A stretch of DNA of 64,000 nucleotides from Closterium sp. NIES-65 (taxonomy: Eukaryota; Streptophyta; Zygnematophyceae; Desmidiales; Closteriaceae), in assembly GCA_948144175.1 (NCBI GenBank), contig CANXME010002067.1:2914001-2978000 (forward strand), in the 5' to 3' direction. A program made the translations under genes and the position numbers. The first letter of the stretch is position 1. The number at the start of each line of letters is the position of its first letter. Below the pieces are notes generated by a model that made no database searches, was not told the DNA's origin, and saw nothing but the letters and a program-made list of their open reading frames with translations. Shown one piece after another: positions 1 to 9,400 of the stretch.

Positions 1-3000
1 GCAGTGGGCTAGGGTTTCGTCCTCTGCACAGTGCGGGCAGCTGATGCGATCCTTCATGAACTTCAGTCTCTCCCCCACCTGCAGATTCTTGCTGTGAAGC
101 CTTAAAATGATTTCGCGCACGCTGCCCGGGGTAACCAGGGTGTCCCTCTTCCGGATAACCCCATTCCAATCCACAGGCTTCCCATAATCCTGTTCCCACT
201 TCTTCTGCTGCTTCGGCTGCTCCACCGGCCCTTTCAGAACCGCCCTCAGCTTCTTCAGAGTGGCCCCTTTTCCTTTCTCACATAGCACCGACAGCCTCAA
301 CCTTGTGAGCGCGAGCCCCGCTTCTCCCATCAGCAGGTCATTCTCCACCAGTAACGGAGTTAGTCTGCGGGTCTCGACTCGGAGTTGATTTGCTCTGTTC
401 GACAGAAGTAGTTCCCCTCTCTTCCCCACCTCCGCCGGCTTGCACAGGACTCCATCGCCATCCTCTGCTAATAGCTGCCAGTACAGAGGTTTGCCTGCCA
501 GAGAACGCGTGCAGGCGAAGCGCGTCAGCTTCAGAACTTCACCCCCGGTCAGTCTCGCAAGGAGGGCTTCCTTCCACTCCCCTGGTACCGCCTTCCAAGC
601 CTTGAGAGCCCATCGTGCCGTTGTCGAGCTGCCTGTCTCCTTAGTTAGAGCCCACATGTCTTTCGCCCTTTTTGTGCCATCCCAGTCCGTCTGCACCAAG
701 TCTCCCACGGTCAGCTCCAGCAGGCATATGGAGCCCTTCTGCCTTCCAAATGGGCTTTTCCCTCGATAGAAAATGTATCTGCTGAAGCAGATCCTTTCTG
801 CTGCATATTCCCACCGGTTCGCAGGCGCGGGAATCTTCTGCTGCAGGACTTGCCAGAAAGTAATCACCGACCTCCGCCATTTTTCCCCCCCTTTGTTCCA
901 TATTCGCAGGATTGAACGGTGAGCAAGCAGAGTCGCCCATCCAAATGGCATCCCAGCTGCCCTCTCCATCAACCATCGTTTCATCTGATCTCTTTGCTGT
1001 ACCGCGTCACCCAGATTCTTCAGCGCCATGCATTCCACCCGCATTGTCGGGTTGATCACCCCCAAACCTCCTTCCTTCCTGTCCATGTAAGCCAGCTCCC
1101 CACTCCACAGGACAAAGTGCTTGTCTGCTGAGGCTTTGCCGCTGGACGTGAAGTTGTGGCTGGTGGCTCTGAACTCCTTCCACGTCCCCTTCGGTGGCGG
1201 GTAGACTTGCGCCTGGAAGAGAAGGATAGGGGTGGCGTACGAGTTCAGCACCGATACCCTCGCCGAAGTTTTAACGTGTTGGTTCTGCCACTTCACCAGC
1301 ACTTCCCCCGCTCTGTCAGCCGCCTTTTCCCAAGATGGCTCCGGGTTACCACCCGAGGTTATCCAGATCCCCAGGAGTCTTTGTGGTTCGTCTATCCCAG
1401 CCCAGGTGTATGGTACATCCGACGGCGGAGGTAAACCTCTGTTCTTGCCTAGCGGCACCACAACTGTCTTTCCTCGGTTCACCTTCAGCCCCGAGATCTC
1501 CCCAAAGTCGTCCAGCAGCTTGCATGCTTTGTCGATTTGTTCCTTGCGATGCAGAACGATCGATGTATCATCCGCGTAACCCAAATATGCCACGTCACCA
1601 ACACCTCTCTTCCACACCCCCAGCCTTCTCCGTCTGATTTCTTGACTCAGTGGTTCAGCTGCGCAGATGAACAGGTACGGTGCGAGAGGGCACCCTTGCC
1701 TGACTCCTCTCTCCATCTCCACCCTGTCTCCCAGCCGGCCGTTGATCAGCAGCTGCGTTCCGGAGTGATCATGTAGCCCCTCCGCCCATTTCACATACTC
1801 CTCCGGGAAGCCCATTCGTGTAAGCGTCTGAAACAGGTATCTCCGAGAGATCGAATCGTACGCCTTTTGGAAGTCGACCAAGAGAAGGTACCAATCCTCT
1901 CTTCCCGCTGCCGCCGCGTCGATGACATCAGCGACAACATTGACTGCATCTGCCAGCTTTCGCCCCGGTAAGAAACCATATTGGTGGTCCGAGATCACGG
2001 ACGGGAGCACCTTCTTGATCCGGTTCGCCAACACCTTCGCCACAATTTTGTATGTCGCGCTTAAGAGTGTAATGGGCCGATAGTTCTCCAACATCGATTT
2101 GTCCCCCTTCTTGTGCAGGAGTATTGTCACCGCCGTCGTAAACTGCTCCGTGAGCACCGCTGACCTCTCGAAGTCCTTTACAAAGGCCATGAAGCACGAG
2201 CCAAGCAGATCCCAGTTCTCCTCCAGCAACTCCTTCGGAAGTCCATCCAGGCCAGGTGCTTTGCCGCATGGCAGCTGTTGGATTGCTAACTTCACCTCCT
2301 CCACCGTCCAAGGGACCCTCAAACCCTCTCTTTCTGCTGCGCTGGGTGTCTTGCCAGGGGCGACCGGCCAAACAGTACTCGCCTCTGCCTCTCGGGCTGC
2401 AAACGCTGCCGTGAAGTATTCCGAGGCCGCGATGAGAATTTCCCTCTCCCCCGTGAAACAGGCACCGTTGAAGTTGACTTCCTCAATCATCGTCTGCGCC
2501 CTTTTAGATGCAATCCGACTTGACAGCACCGGAGAAGGGAGTTCCCCAAGTACTTCCGTCTGCACTCCCGCCATAGTTTGTAGACGCTCCCTTTCCTCGT
2601 CTTGATACGCTTTCAGCATGGAGCCGTACTTGGCCAGTTGCTCGTAGCAGTCAGCACCACCATCCCCATTCATAAACTCATCTTTCAGCTGCGACACTGT
2701 CGCCTCCAGCCGCGCCATTGTTTTCTTCACTCTCTTCTTTTCCTCTTTTGCGTATACACGTATGCTTGACTGCAGTTTAACCAGAAGCTCGGGAAAACTT
2801 GGGAGCGGCTGCTGCGGATCTTCCCCCATGATCAGCTGAATCCGCTTCTTGACCCCCGGCATCTTGGCCTGTGCCGCATACATCTTCCACAACCCCGGTC
2901 CTCCGCGCTCGCACGCTGAAACGCGGATGTCCACCGAAACGGCATACCAGTGATCAGAAATGCCATGCGGTACAGAGGAGTGGTAAGCATTACCAACCCT

Positions 3001-3648
3001 GTGAAGGAGAGACTGTGACACCAATGCTCTGTCGATCCGTGAACGCTCCTTAGCAGAATGCGCATAAAAGGTATATTCACGTTTCATCGGATGCAAGGTA
3101 CGGAAGGTGTCTTGCATGTCAAGTCGAGTGAAGATGTCGAGTAGTCTCTGGTTCTCCCTTGAAGATCCTATCTTTGATGATTTGTCTATCCTTGGATCAG
3201 CTATCACGTTCAGGTCCCCGATGAGGATCGTGTGAGGCACCGGCGGGAGGCTGTCGACAAAAGTCGAGAGGCAGTCTCTAAAGAAAACACCTCTGGCTGT
3301 TGCTTGTGCAGGGAAGTAGGCAGCAATGATACGCCAGGACAGATCTCCTTTCTCCAGCGACACCGCTACCAGTCTGCCCGATACATGTGAGTGGATGTCC
3401 TTGAAGACAACACCCGGAGTAAAGCTAAGGATCGCAACACCACCCGCTCCTCCCGCCGGCGAAACTGCCGCGAAAGCAGAGGGGTTCAGCTGCGTCCAGA
3501 AATTGTGGTCTGCCTCTACCCTCGTGTCTGTGAGTATGAGTACGTTAGCCGCTGATTTGAACCACTTGTTATATGCACTCCTCTTCGCCGCACTGCCTAA
3601 GCCGTTGATGTTCAGTGCGGTCACCACGAACATGTCTTTTTTATTCAT
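1..3648 (-). CDS. LINE ORF2: endonuclease-reverse transcriptase, C-terminus cut by window edge
   Basis: I checked every codon from the ATG at 3648-3646 to base 1: no stop occurs, so this is one open frame of 1,216 codons still open at the edge. Residues about 8-240 form an APE-type endonuclease: NINGL at 13-17, GDLN with D145, RID with D206, and SDHW at 231-234. The usual catalytic Glu of the QET-like motif is Asp (TDTR, D41). The RT domain follows: GKAPGLDG at 462-469, NYRPITLL near 522, DFQKAYDS (D592), RGVRQGCPLA at 647-656, YADD at 691-694 and GLKVNRGKT just after. GGLGV lies near 860, as in LINE C-terminal regions. CPHC with a following H (residues 1204-1215) begins a zf-RVT-like finger whose last Cys lies beyond the edge. 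The product would nick target DNA and prime reverse transcription there. Start chosen by the MNKKDM N-terminus just before the endonuclease. Confidence 0.95.
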   Translation of the reverse strand, partial: MNKKDMFVVTALNINGLGSAAKRSAYNKWFKSAANVLILTDTRVEADHNFWTQLNPSAFAAVSPAGGAGGVAILSFTPGVVFKDIHSHVSGRLVAVSLEKGDLSWRIIAAYFPAQATARGVFFRDCLSTFVDSLPPVPHTILIGDLNVIADPRIDKSSKIGSSRENQRLLDIFTRLDMQDTFRTLHPMKREYTFYAHSAKERSRIDRALVSQSLLHRVGNAYHSSVPHGISDHWYAVSVDIRVSACERGGPGLWKMYAAQAKMPGVKKRIQLIMGEDPQQPLPSFPELLVKLQSSIRVYAKEEKKRVKKTMARLEATVSQLKDEFMNGDGGADCYEQLAKYGSMLKAYQDEERERLQTMAGVQTEVLGELPSPVLSSRIASKRAQTMIEEVNFNGACFTGEREILIAASEYFTAAFAAREAEASTVWPVAPGKTPSAAEREGLRVPWTVEEVKLAIQQLPCGKAPGLDGLPKELLEENWDLLGSCFMAFVKDFERSAVLTEQFTTAVTILLHKKGDKSMLENYRPITLLSATYKIVAKVLANRIKKVLPSVISDHQYGFLPGRKLADAVNVVADVIDAAAAGREDWYLLLVDFQKAYDSISRRYLFQTLTRMGFPEEYVKWAEGLHDHSGTQLLINGRLGDRVEMERGVRQGCPLAPYLFICAAEPLSQEIRRRRLGVWKRGVGDVAYLGYADDTSIVLHRKEQIDKACKLLDDFGEISGLKVNRGKTVVVPLGKNRGLPPPSDVPYTWAGIDEPQRLLGIWITSGGNPEPSWEKAADRAGEVLVKWQNQHVKTSARVSVLNSYATPILLFQAQVYPPPKGTWKEFRATSHNFTSSGKASADKHFVLWSGELAYMDRKEGGLGVINPTMRVECMALKNLGDAVQQRDQMKRWLMERAAGMPFGWATLLAHRSILRIWNKGGEKWRRSVITFWQVLQQKIPAPANRWEYAAERICFSRYIFYRGKSPFGRQKGSICLLELTVGDLVQTDWDGTKRAKDMWALTKETGSSTTARWALKAWKAVPGEWKEALLARLTGGEVLKLTRFACTRSLAGKPLYWQLLAEDGDGVLCKPAEVGKRGELLLSNRANQLRVETRRLTPLLVENDLLMGEAGLALTRLRLSVLCEKGKGATLKKLRAVLKGPVEQPKQQKKWEQDYGKPVDWNGVIRKRDTLVTPGSVREIILRLHSKNLQVGERLKFMKDRISCPHCAEDETLAHC

Positions 3649-5588
3649 TTGACCACTGCGACAGACCCCTCCGCATCCACGGGTCGAAGCAGCGCACACA
3701 TACAGTAAAGGCCACAAACAGCGACAGACGAAAAGATGAATCCTAGGGCAGAGCAGCTAACAGCCAGCCTGAGCGGTGATCCTTCAGACCCATCGCAGCA
3801 CCCTTTCCATGTAAAGCCGCAAATGATATCAGCTCCATCACATCGTACTGCTACATCCCGTACTCCTTCCTGATGCTGGGCAGGTTTGCTTTTCCCAATG
3901 TCACTCTCGTTGCCGAGCCCAATTCCTCCAGGTGAATCAGGTGGTCCGCGGAGGTGATATGGTCTGCAGCACTCATGAATGAGGAACCCTTCGCCTTTCC
4001 GCAGCCCGCCTGAGTGCAAATCCATTCTTCCCGATTTCCGCCAGTTGAGATTAAAACGATGGCAGGGTCCAGGAGGATGGGGGTGACTAACGGCGACGTG
4101 CGAATGGACGCAGCTGCGACAAGAGATCCAGGTGTTAGCATCATGCAGAAAGGATAACGGGAAAACTGGTACGTGGTTGGGATTCTCTGTGTTACCGTTG
4201 ATCTTGTGCACCCTCCCCAGATTCAAACTCCACTTCCCTATATTATTCTGACGTTCGGTGACGAACATATCATGAAATTTCTCATAATGATGTCCGCCAC
4301 AGAACGTGCAGGATAGTAAAGGGTAGTGAACCATGATCTGCTTCGAGGTGTCCATGGGGTTGTTGACGACATGACGCCAGCGGTGTTTGTCACCAGGATG
4401 AGCAATAACCAGCCCTTTCACCGTGTCCGTATCAGCTCCCGTAACAGGATGGAGAACCCGGTGGAAGCAGAGACCTTTGGCAAAGGCAGAGGACTTGCGG
4501 ATCTTCAACGGATACCGGCAGAGCATGTCCTTCAGCAAATCAGGGGAGACGTTAGCAGAGACATCTTTAAAATATAACTCGATAACATCAGGGTTAGACG
4601 CCTTCTCTTTCAGGTAAGCCGGGTTCTCTGTATGTTGCCAGAAAAGTGTGACCTTCCCCTTTGGCCGCTGATATTCCACCGTCTTCGTCCTGACTGCTAT
4701 CGCATCTTCCTCCCGCAGGAAAGAGAGCTGAAGGCGACAGAAATGCTGCTTCACGACATACGTAGCCGGGAGAGTCTGAACCGAAGCCGTGTCAATAGCA
4801 CCCTCCGTAAGCGAAGAAATCCAGACCTTACGCAGGAGTGTCCACACCATGTTAATGACTGCGCCGAGCTCCTGCTGCAGCATGAAGGGTACCAGTAGGA
4901 TGGCTGTGAAGCGGAGGCGAGCAGCAGCCTCTTGCTGGATGTCGATGTCCAGCTCTTCATCTGAATCGTCTTCAAGGAATCCATCCGCAGAGAGCTGACA
5001 CGCCGTTGTAGCCTTCTCTGCAGGAGCCAGGCCAGAGCTTCCAGCCACCGGTAAAGGATCAGGAGTCGTAGTCACGCCATTATCCGAAGCCACTGGCGTT
5101 GTAGGAAGCCCCACAGGGGTCTCCATAGACAAGTTTTCTTCTGCTACCTGTTTCCCCTTTGCAGGAGCGCGAGGCATTTTGCACTGATGACAGAGCACCG
5201 GCAGCGAAAGTGACAATAAGTCACGGAAAGCCTGATGAGCTGGTTGATTGAGCATAACGCTGTTAAATAATGTTGCTGCTTGAGCGTCATGCCATAGCTC
5301 ATGCTGCAGATGATGATAAGTTGCTGATAGAACCGTGGGACTGCTTTGCGCCTTGATACTGTGCAATCCGACATGCCAATAGGAGCCTGTCGCGTTGTCA
5401 TTGATGTGTTGTGCAGACCTTGATAGTTGATCGCTGATAAAGTGAGCCTTGGGAATGATTAGCTGAGATAACAACAGGTAAGACTTCGAGGTAGGTACAA
5501 TGTTCGTCTGATGAACACCTAAAAGGCACCAAACTCTTCGTCTTAACGAGGCGATGCCGAAACTGTTGCTCTTAAAGCCAACTGACAC
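3645..5588 (-). CDS. LINE ORF1, nucleic-acid-binding-like protein
   Basis: The frame is 647 codons. The first 137 residues look like translated leader, and the in-frame ATG at 5177 (MPRAPAKGKQ, basic) is a likelier start, giving about 510 residues. From there: a Ser/Thr/Pro/Ala-rich N-terminus, an acidic patch (DDSDEELDID) about 70 residues on, a mixed alpha/beta-looking middle, and a finger-like CTFCGGHHYEKFH at residues 427-439 of the long frame. Position before ORF2 and this finger fit a LINE ORF1 that binds the RNA; I see no clear RRM or coiled coil. The TGA at 3647-3645 overlaps the ORF2 ATG as ATGA. The last about 150 residues look less protein-like than the +1-shifted frame 3851-4144, so the true C-terminus may be there. 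Confidence 0.75.
   Translation of the reverse strand: MSVGFKSNSFGIASLRRRVWCLLGVHQTNIVPTSKSYLLLSQLIIPKAHFISDQLSRSAQHINDNATGSYWHVGLHSIKAQSSPTVLSATYHHLQHELWHDAQAATLFNSVMLNQPAHQAFRDLLSLSLPVLCHQCKMPRAPAKGKQVAEENLSMETPVGLPTTPVASDNGVTTTPDPLPVAGSSGLAPAEKATTACQLSADGFLEDDSDEELDIDIQQEAAARLRFTAILLVPFMLQQELGAVINMVWTLLRKVWISSLTEGAIDTASVQTLPATYVVKQHFCRLQLSFLREEDAIAVRTKTVEYQRPKGKVTLFWQHTENPAYLKEKASNPDVIELYFKDVSANVSPDLLKDMLCRYPLKIRKSSAFAKGLCFHRVLHPVTGADTDTVKGLVIAHPGDKHRWRHVVNNPMDTSKQIMVHYPLLSCTFCGGHHYEKFHDMFVTERQNNIGKWSLNLGRVHKINGNTENPNHVPVFPLSFLHDANTWISCRSCVHSHVAVSHPHPPGPCHRFNLNWRKSGRMDLHSGGLRKGEGFLIHECCRPYHLRGPPDSPGGIGLGNESDIGKSKPAQHQEGVRDVAVRCDGADIICGFTWKGCCDGSEGSPLRLAVSCSALGFIFSSVAVCGLYCMCALLRPVDAEGSVAVVK
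3851..4144 (-). pseudogene. Probable frameshifted C-terminus of LINE ORF1
   Basis: This frame, offset from ORF1, reads like real protein: hydrophobic stretch, then WICTQAGCGKAKG followed by SAADHITSADHLIHLEE, giving C-x4-C and H-x5-H spacing like a C2H2-type finger, ending KEYGM-stop. The ORF1 frame over the same bases is Cys/His/Pro-rich without pattern. Upstream, this frame has stops near 4240, so a switch from ORF1 between about 4100 and 4230 is needed: an indel, a sequencing error or programmed shifting. If correct, ORF1 ends at 3851, about 200 nt before ORF2. Confidence 0.45.
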
Positions 5589-6427
5589 ATAGGCTTCACG
5601 CGAAGTTAATGAATTTTGTGAACAGATAGCTCATCGCGGAAAATGGGTGGTAACTTGAAAACAATCGCGATTGGAGGCAAACTCGAAATTCGAGTACCAG
5701 GTCATAATTTGATCCCATATGCTCCTTCCTACTCAGGCTATGTTCAGCTAACACTAGTATGTGCTAGCCGTGACGCATAGTAGGCGTACTACATTGCAAG
5801 CGCGCTATCTCCCATCGCAAGAGAAGTTGACTCGAATCGCTTCTACGAAACAAGTACGACTCACGGCGACGCCATTCTTCGCCACTCGTACTATACTCCG
5901 CGCATCCAGTGCTCTCGTCACTATTATTGGCCCGCTCGTTTCCTTCCGTCGCAACACTTTCGAAATTGCCGCGCCGCGCCATCACGCACCACGCGCTGCA
6001 GATCGACGCACCGCGCCGCCTCTGAGTCTCTTCGAGCCGCGGAAACACGATAGTATAAGAAACCCTAAATAGAGGTAAGCCTCCCCTTTCTTTCCCCAGT
6101 CAGACCTTCGCTTTCAAGCCTTGCAAGCCTGAGGCGCACAACTCAAAAGTCATGGTGCTCGTAGTTCTGGCAGAGGGGGTCAATGCGCAACTGTTGGTTA
6201 CACACGGAGTTGCTTACGGATTCTGCATACTGCCAAGAGACTAGCAGAGCCCCTTGACGCATTCGTTGCCCCTCTTGGCATTGCTACTTTCGCCCCGGTT
6301 CACGGAGTCACGCTGTCACTCACCCATGCAATGACTGTCCAAGCCTATGACCCAACTCAGGCTGTCACCAACCGCGTTGTTAGCCTGGCCCCTTCCCGTG
6401 CTGCTAATTCACCCTGCTGTCACTGTC
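5589..6427. other. Non-repetitive spacer between LINE and satellite
   Basis: No gene can be assigned. Open frames of about 95-103 codons exist on both strands at 5761-6072 but overlap each other and carry no motif. AAACCCTAAA at 6060-6069 matches the plant telo-box, a motif found near starts of many translation-related plant genes. It is followed by a pyrimidine-rich stretch ending in CAG (about 6080-6100) and an ATG at 6152. This could be a host promoter/first exon, the LINE 5' UTR on the other strand, or unrelated sequence. Confidence 0.4.
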
Positions 6428-6447
6428 CTAGGCTCTGGCTGACCTAG
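6133..6447 (+). other. Open stretch of 104 codons running into the satellite; unidentified
   Basis: Between a TGA at 6130-6132 and a TAG at 6445-6447 this frame is open without an early ATG. It reads as ordinary protein (for example KRLAEPLDAFVAPLG and GVTLSLTHAMTVQAYDPTQ) until the first satellite unit at about 6428 supplies its last residues and stop. I do not recognise the family. It could be an exon fragment truncated by the satellite, a retroelement remnant, or chance. Confidence 0.25.
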
Positions 6448-9400
6448 GCTCTGGTTGACCTAGGCTCTGATCTGATTGACCTAGGCTCTGATTGACCTAG
6501 GCTCTGGGTGACCTAGTCTCTGATTGACCTAGGCTCTGATTGACCTAGGCTCTGGGTGACCTAGTCTCTGATTGACCTAGGCTCTGGTTGACCTAGGCTC
6601 TGGTTGACCTAGGCTCTGATTGACCTAGGCTCTGATTGACCTAGGCTCTGGTTGACCTAGTCTCTGATTGACCTAGGCTCTGATTGACCTAGGCTCTGGT
6701 TGACCTAGTCTCTGATTGACCTAGGCTCTGATTGACCTAGGCTCTGGGTGACCTAGTCTCTGATTGACCTAGGCTCTGGTTGACCTATGCTCTGGTTGAC
6801 CTAGGCTCTGATTGACCTAGGCTCTGATTGACCTAGGCTCTGGTTGACCTAGTCTCTGATTGACCTAGGCTCTGATTGACCTAGGCTCTGGTTGACCTAG
6901 TCTCTGATTGACCTAGGCTCTGATTGACCTAGGCTCTGGTTGACCTAGGCTCTGGTTGACCTATGCTCTGGTTGACCTAGGCTCTGGGTGGCCTAGTCTC
7001 TGATTGACCTAGGCTCTGATTGACCTATGCTCTGATTGACCTAGGCTCTGGTGAATAAGTTTCTGATTGACCTAGGCTCTGATTGACCTAGGCTCTGGTT
7101 GACCTAGGCTCTGATTGACCTAGGCTCTGGTTAACCTAGGCTCTGGTTGACCTAGGCTCTGGTTGACCTATGCTCTGGTTGACATAGGCTCTGATTGACC
7201 TAGGCTCTGGTTGACCTATGCTCTGGTTGACCTAGGCTCTGATTGACCTAGGCTCCGATTGACCTAGGCTCTGGTTGACCTAGTCTCTGATTGACCTAGG
7301 CTCTGATTGACGTAGGCTCTGGTTGACCTAGTCTCTGATTGACCTAGGCTCTGGTTGACCTAGGCTCTGGGTGACCTAGTCTCTGATTGACCTAGGCTCT
7401 GGTTGACCTAGGCTCTGGTTGACCTAGGCTCTGATTGACCTAGGCTCTGATTGACCTAGGCTCTGGTTGACCTAGTCTCTGATTGACCTAGGCTCTGATT
7501 GACCTAGGCTCTGGTTGACCTAGTCTCTGATTGACCTAGGCTCTGATTGACCTAGGCTCTGGGTGACCTAGTCTCTGATTGACCTAGGCTCTGATTGACC
7601 TAGGCTCTGATTGACCTAGGCTCTGGTTGACCTAGTCTCTGATTGACCTAGGCTCTGATTGACCTAGGCTCTGGTTGACCTAGTCTTTGATTGACCTAGG
7701 CTCTGATTGACCTAGGCTCTGGGTGACCTTGTCTCTGATTGACCTAGGCTCTGATTGACCTAGGCTCTGGTTGACCTAGTCTCTGATTGACCTAGGCTTT
7801 GATTGACCTAGGCTCTGGTAGACCTAGTCTTTGATTGACCTAGGCTCTGATTGACCTAGGCTCTGGTTGACCTAGGCTCGGATTGACCTAGGCTCTGATT
7901 GACCTAGGCTCTGATTGACCTAGGCTCTGGTTGAACTAGTCTCTGATTGACCTAGGCTCTGGTTGACCTAGGCTCTGGTTGACCTAGTCTCTGATTGACC
8001 TAGGCTCTGATTGACCTAGTCTCTGATTGACCTAGGCTCTGATTGACCTAGGCTCTGATTGACCTAGGCTCTGGTTGACCTAGTCTCTGATTGACCTAGG
8101 CTATGATTGACCTAGGCTCTGGTTGACCTAGTCTCTGATTGACCTAGGCTCTGATTGACCTAGGCTCTGGGTGACCTAGTCTCTGATTGACCTAGGCTCT
8201 GGTTGACCTATGCTCTGGTTGACCTAGGCTCTGATTGACCTAGGCTCCGATTGACCTAGGCTCTGGTTGACCTAGTCTCTGATTGACCTAGGCTCTGATT
8301 GACCTAGGCTCTGGTGACCTAGTCTCTGATTGACCTAGGCTCTGATTGACCTAGGCTCTGGTTGACCTAGGCTCTGGTTGACCTATGCTCTGGTTGACCT
8401 AGGCTCTGGTTGACCTATGCTCTGGTTGACCTAGGCTCTGATTGACCTAGGCTCCGATTGACCTAGGCTCTGGTTGACCTAGGCTCTGATTGACCTAGGC
8501 TCTGATTGACCTAGGCTCTGGTTGAACTAGTCTCTGATTGACCTAGGCTCTGGTTGACCTAGGCTCTGGTTGACCTAGTCTCTGATTGACATAGGCTCTG
8601 ATTGACCTAGTCTCTGATTGACCTAGGCTCTGATTGACCTAGGCTCTGATTGACCTAGTCTCTGGTTGACCTAGTCTCTGATTGACCTAGGCTCTGATTG
8701 ACCTAGGCTCTGGTTGACCTAGTCTCTGATTGACCTAGGCTCTGATTGACCTAGTCTCTGGTTGACCTAGGCTCTGATTGACCTAGGCTCTGGTTGACCT
8801 AGGCTCTGGTTGACCTAGGCTCTGGTTGACCTATGCTCTGGTTGACCTAGGCTCTGATTGACCTAGGCTCTGATTGACCTAGGCTCTGGTTGACCTAGTC
8901 TCTGATTGACCTAGGCTCTGGTTGACCTAGTCTCTGATTGACCTAGGCTCTGATTGACCTAGGCTCTGGTTGACCTAGTCTTTGATTGACCTAGGCTCTG
9001 ATTGACCTAGGCTCTGGGTGACCTAGTCTCTGATTGACCTAGGCTCTGATTGACCTAGGCTCTGGTTGAACTAGTCTCTGATTGACCTAGGCTCTGATTG
9101 ACCTAGGCTTTGGTTGACCTAGTCTTTGATTGACCTAGGCTCTGATTGACCTAGGCTCTGGTTGACCTAGGCTCTGGTTGACCTAGGCTCTGATTGACCT
9201 AGGCTCTGATTGACCTAGGCTCTGGTTGACCTAGTCTCTGATTGACCTAGGCTCTGTTTGACCTAGGCTCTGGTTGACCTAGTCTCTGATTGACCTAGGC
9301 TCTGATTGACCTAGTCTCTGATTGACCTAGGCTCTGATTGACCTAGGCTCTGATTGACCTAGGCTCTGGTTGACCTAGTCTCTGATTGACCTAGTCTCTG

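Larger units (their letters stand above)
1..5588 (-). mobile_element. LINE (non-LTR retrotransposon), 3' end outside the window
   Basis: Two consecutive minus-strand frames, ORF1 then ORF2, have the order and content of an L1-type LINE: a nucleic-acid-binding-like ORF1, then endonuclease, reverse transcriptase and a cysteine/histidine finger. The 3' UTR and tail would lie left of position 1. The 5' boundary is not visible; 5588 is only the first ORF1 methionine, and the 5' UTR may extend into 5589-6100. ORF2 has no stop in 1,216 codons, so the copy is either young or under recent selection. No target-site duplication can be scored because one end is missing. Confidence 0.93.

Noticed and set aside
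5761-6072. Protein gene of about 100 residues on either strand
   Set aside because: Both strands are open over the same bases, neither has a recognisable motif or context.
6075-6100. Tiny intron from GTAAGC to CCCCAG
   Set aside because: About 25 nt is too short for a spliceosomal intron, and no flanking coding frame is supported.
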